Shown here: piece by piece, positions 60,657 to 64,000 of the stretch | Layout of the letters: each line of letters starts with the position of its first letter | How positions within the stretch are numbered: the stretch's first letter is position 1 | Origin: Epiperipatus broadwayi | Taxonomy: Eukaryota; Onychophora; Udeonychophora; Euonychophora; Peripatidae | Reading direction: 5' to 3' | Length of the DNA: 64,000 nucleotides | NCBI GenBank assembly: GCA_028023455.1 | Contig: JAQFVV010013286.1 | Coordinates: 1 to 64,000, forward strand | Position numbers and translations under genes: made by a program | Notes under the pieces: model-generated | What the model saw: the letters and a program-made list of their open reading frames with translations, nothing else | Told to the model about the DNA's origin: nothing | Database searches by the model: none

Positions 60657-61587
60657 CTGAAACACAGGCTTGTTATATACCTGTGGCTATATAGGGTATA
60701 TGAGCACAGACTTTCACACCACCCACCTCTCTCCACTCTATCTTATAACACTGATACACCTAAACACATATATGCTGAAAAGATAAATAATCACCAATAT
60801 ACGTATTTCATGCTAAACCAGCAATCATCAGTTGGTCCAGACTATCATCTTTACACACATATATAGTATAAGTGCTCAGATATATATTAAGATAGACTAT
60901 CCTCATAGTTTAATGGACAGGCTTCAATCCACTCCACACTCTAACTCTTCAACCGTCCATCCAATTGAAAATCTGATGATGGAATGCTCAAAGGCCACCC
61001 TGAGGCCGAGATTATTGTCACACCCATGTTGACCTAAGGTCAATCTGAACCCCACATGTACAGGACATAATCCATTTAATACATATGCAAGGATGGGCAG
61101 ACATCTCTATAATGTAATAACTGAAACAATAATAATATAACAAGCCTGTGTTTCAGTTATTACATTATAGAGATGTCTGCCCATCCTTGCATATCTATTA
61201 AATGGATTATGTCCTGTACATGTGGGGTTCAGATTGACCTTAGGTCAACATGGGTGTGACAATAATCTCGGCCTCAGGGTGGCCTTTGAGCATTCCATCA
61301 TCAGATTTTCAATTGGATGGACGGTTGAAGAGTTGGAGTGTGGAGTGGATTGAAGCCTGTCCATTAAACTATGAGGATAATCTATCTTAATATATATCTG
61401 AGCACTTATACTATATATGTGTGTAAAGATGATAGTCTGGACCAACTGATGATTGCTGGTTTAGCATGAAATACGTATATTGGTGATTATTTATCTTTTC
61501 AGCATATATGTATTTAGGTGTATCAGTGTTATTAGATAGAGTGGAGAGAGGTGGGTAGTGTGAAAGTCTGTGCTCATATACCCTATA
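60657..61587. mobile_element. Family P retroposon, complete palindromic copy
   Basis: A 931-bp element flanked by perfect 13-bp target copies GAACAATAAATAG (60644-60656 and 61588-61600). It opens with CTGAAACACAGGCTTGTTAT, followed by a 439-bp left arm (60690-61128), a 20-bp loop (61129-61148) and a 439-bp right arm (61149-61587). The right arm is the inverse of the left with almost no mismatch. The opening sequence is itself mirrored at the loop (TATAACAAGCCTGTG, then TTTCAG). Mirror-image 66-codon frames at 60832-61032 and 61245-61445 translate identically. They are a by-product of the palindrome and not genes. The outer ends of the arms carry the tRNA-like remnant. Confidence 0.92.
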
Positions 61588-61822
61588 GAACAATAAATAG
61601 ATAGAATTATTATAATTATATTTGAAAAATTTATAAATGAAATATCAATAAACTACTCAATAATTTATTGATTTAAATGGAAATTATGTGTGTAAAAAAC
61701 TAATACATTTTAAATCAATTTATATTCATTACAAGAAAGTGTGTGTGCATAAGAATGGAGACTCAGCTTAATCAGGAAAAGCTCTGTTCAGAATAAAGTT
61801 ATTTTAAATGTATTAAAATGAG

Positions 61823-62006
61823 ACAAAACTCTCCATATAGTAGTGCCACTCAGTGTAAACCAGAGTAATCAATGGATGCCAGAAGGCGTGTGCATAAAAT
61901 CCCTATCTAGTGCCTACTGGCTTGCACTGAGTGGCAATATTGCATGGAGAGTTTTGCCTCTTTTAATAACAGTTATGAGCAAGCATGAGAAATGGTGATC
62001 ATGTGA
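61823..62006 (+). mobile_element. Family S retroposon, 12-bp TSD
   Basis: Perfect target copies TATTAAAATGAG occur at 61811-61822 and 62007-62018. The 184-bp element runs ACAAAACTCTCCATATAG, GTGCCACTCAGTG, AATCAATGGATGCC, ATCCCTATCTAGTGCCTACT, then the inverse of its start (CACTGAGTGGCA, then GAGAGTTTTGCC). A unique tail ends GGTGATCATGTGATA. This is the best reference copy: a palindromic head plus a fixed 3' tail. Confidence 0.9.
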
Positions 62007-62018
62007 TATTAAAATGAG

Positions 62019-64000
62019 CCAATAAATAAATGTAATACTATTATAAAGAGATTTTATTAATAACAAAAATATATTATAAAGAACAAAATTTGTAATAACT
62101 TAAGAACTGGAATTAAAACTGTCACACACACACACATATATAATTTTATATGTAAGATATTAGAACATGCAAAATATTCAAGATGTTTATGATAATATTT
62201 GAATAAACATAATATTATAAAAATCAATAAAAAAAAAGATGAATGCCTTATGTTGAGTACGGATTTTCTGTATTAATCCATCTTTTGATAATTGAGAAAT
62301 AATGTAATTACAAGTTTTGGAACATTATAAATTACTCAGTGGGCTAGGATAGTGGTATATTCTGAAGTTCTCTGGTTAGTTAGAGAGGTTATACTTCTAT
62401 GAAATTAAGAAATACAGGGATATGGATTCAAAACAATTATCCTGCTCGTGAATTAGCATAATTCAGTGGTAGATCCAGCATTTATTTCAGACATTATTCC
62501 AATATAGATTTAGCATTATTGCTATGGAATGCAGATAACTTATTATGCAAACTAATCATCCCAATATAGTAATCAGTATTATTGTTGTAAATTGAATTTA
62601 ACTTATGTTGAATACTAGACAATCAGATCTGTACAGATGTAATGTTCATAGTTGTTTTGTATTAGTAGTAGTTTAAGATTAGCCAACCAAAAGAAGCCTG
62701 GTTCTTAGATATATTATTTTTAGTAATGTATAGATTAAGGAAATTGTTCTATAATTGCAGAACTTCAGATAACTTATAATTATTTTATAAGTTTTTTGAC
62801 GTCCATTTGTAAAAAATTAGAAACTTTAAGATATATCAAAGTATGTAATCAATTTTTCATTTAATTCCGTTAATGAAGTATAATTTCTTAGTGTAATTAC
62901 TTTTTCTACTATTGCATTCCTTTGATTGCCTGTTTATTCACTTATATATGAAGTATGAATTAATAAACAATTTTAAGATTAAAATTAAATACTCCATTTA
63001 CTTCATTAATTGTTGCCTCATATTTTACAAACATCATCACATGAAAACAAACAACATGTAGTAAAATAAGAAAACATTTAAGATATTTATAAATGACCTT
63101 TATCACAGCATTCCTAGAATTATTTACTGTTTGTAGAGTTTGAAGTTTCCCATAAGAATTAAAATATTGATAAAAAGGACACAAGCCATGAATCACATGT
63201 GGGACCAAAAACAATATAGTATTTATAATTGTGTATGTAAGAATTATGTTTATCATTGTTATTTAAGTGAAAAATTATATTTGTCATAAAATGTCAAATT
63301 TCTTTATTTTGTAAATAAAATTATTTTTGAATTATTATCCATATCTTGATATCAAACATCCTCCAATTTAAATTAAAATTTGGTAGTCAGAAGTTTCAAA
63401 AATTTCATGAAATGCTAGTTATGGGTAAATAAAAAATTAGTTATGTTATCAGTTTTCTAAATAGAATGAAAAGAGGCAAAGAAGGGCAGAAAAAAAGAAG
63501 AGTAAAGAGGAGCACACAGTAAATGATAGGTAAATGAAGAATATAGTCAGTTACTTCACTTATATGCATAATAGAAGTCTTATAATAAAAAAATGAATGA
63601 TAATGAATCAAACCCTATTTTAGGAGCTATGATTTCATTTATAACCTAATGTTATAAACTAAAGATCAGCCTTTCAAGCTAACATACATATGCTTTTTTA
63701 CAAATATTAATACTAATAAATGAATACTTTCATTTCCAACACAAGATAAAGTCTTTGTGAAAGAATAAATGAATCCACTTATTCATTCAACCCAAATGCT
63801 TATATATGGGCAAATCTTAAGTACTGGATATGAAAGTGTGAGGATAAACCAATCACTTTAAATTACTGTTTACTATGTTTGAATGAATGTTATCCAAAAA
63901 TATGATGTGTGAAAATGGTAATAATGAGGTATATAATAAAATTACAAACCTTAAGTATTAGTAGCATAAATATATTTTATTGGTTTTAAAGCATAAGTAT
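62019..64000. other. AT-rich sequence, no gene seen
   Basis: Includes a short CA run near 62125. A minus-strand 98-codon frame at 62960-63256 (MINIILTYTIINTILF) is hydrophobic and could be a chance frame. No repeat of the P, S, R or LTR-like families was recognised. Confidence 0.5.

Noticed and set aside
60832-61445. Two identical 66-codon frames on opposite strands
   Set aside because: They are mirror images caused by the 439-bp palindrome. Other P copies do not keep the frame open.

Overview
This is a strongly A+T-rich (by eye roughly three quarters A+T) stretch of a metazoan nuclear genome. It has no host protein-coding gene that I can recognise. Support for an animal genome: a BED-finger hAT transposase of the SCAND3/ZBED type, Mag-like Ty3/gypsy gag-pol, RTE-type and APE-type LINEs, a Penelope-like ORF, a eukaryotic tRNA-Gly(UCC)-like sequence, tRNA-derived SINE-like repeats and long microsatellites. 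There are no bacterial-type operons or ribosome binding sites. An AT-rich invertebrate such as a hydrozoan cnidarian would fit, but the sequence does not prove the taxon.

Layout. 0-5 kb: a tRNA-like SINE head, then a 1.1-kb direct-repeat pair (536-1651 and 3483-4614) that ends in a TGTAACGA/TCGTTACA hairpin and brackets a non-coding interior. It abuts a broken minus-strand Ty3/gypsy gag-pol relic (4615-7014). 8.0-10.9 kb: a complete but dead hAT element with terminal inverted repeats and an 8-bp target duplication. 11-23 kb: mostly featureless AT-rich DNA with microsatellites, a GC-richer patch at 13.4 kb, and the first copies of two dispersed repeat families (P and S). 23.7-25.3 kb: a 5'-truncated LINE relic with an S element inserted in it. 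25.4-38.7 kb: long stretches with nothing recognisable apart from a 145-bp direct repeat and one P element. 38.7-42.7 kb: an LTR-like element start, a Penelope-like ORF, a long CTAT microsatellite and a P element. 44.3-47.8 kb: a near full-length dead LINE. 48 kb: a 476-bp ATT/GTT/GTC microsatellite. 52-53.3 kb: an RTE relic whose 5' part is split by an S element. 54.1-54.6 kb: a 235-bp tandem duplication. 55.3-60.4 kb: a large LTR-type element with a gag-like relic between its repeats and a tRNA-Gly-like insertion in one repeat. 60.6-61.6 kb: a 931-bp near-perfect palindromic P element. 61.8 kb: another S element.

Most interesting signal. Family P is a retroposon-like element whose complete form is two head-to-head arms (439 bp each at 60.7 kb, separated by a 20-bp loop). 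Each arm ends outward in a tRNA-promoter-like segment. Two copies are flanked by clear 12-13-bp target duplications and another by a 40-bp near-identical direct repeat. At least six copies lie in this 64 kb. Family S is a second short family, itself internally palindromic, with 10-21-bp target duplications. Three of its copies sit inside older LINEs, which gives a relative insertion order. No intact transposase, reverse transcriptase or other functional gene was found, so everything here appears to be non-autonomous or decayed.
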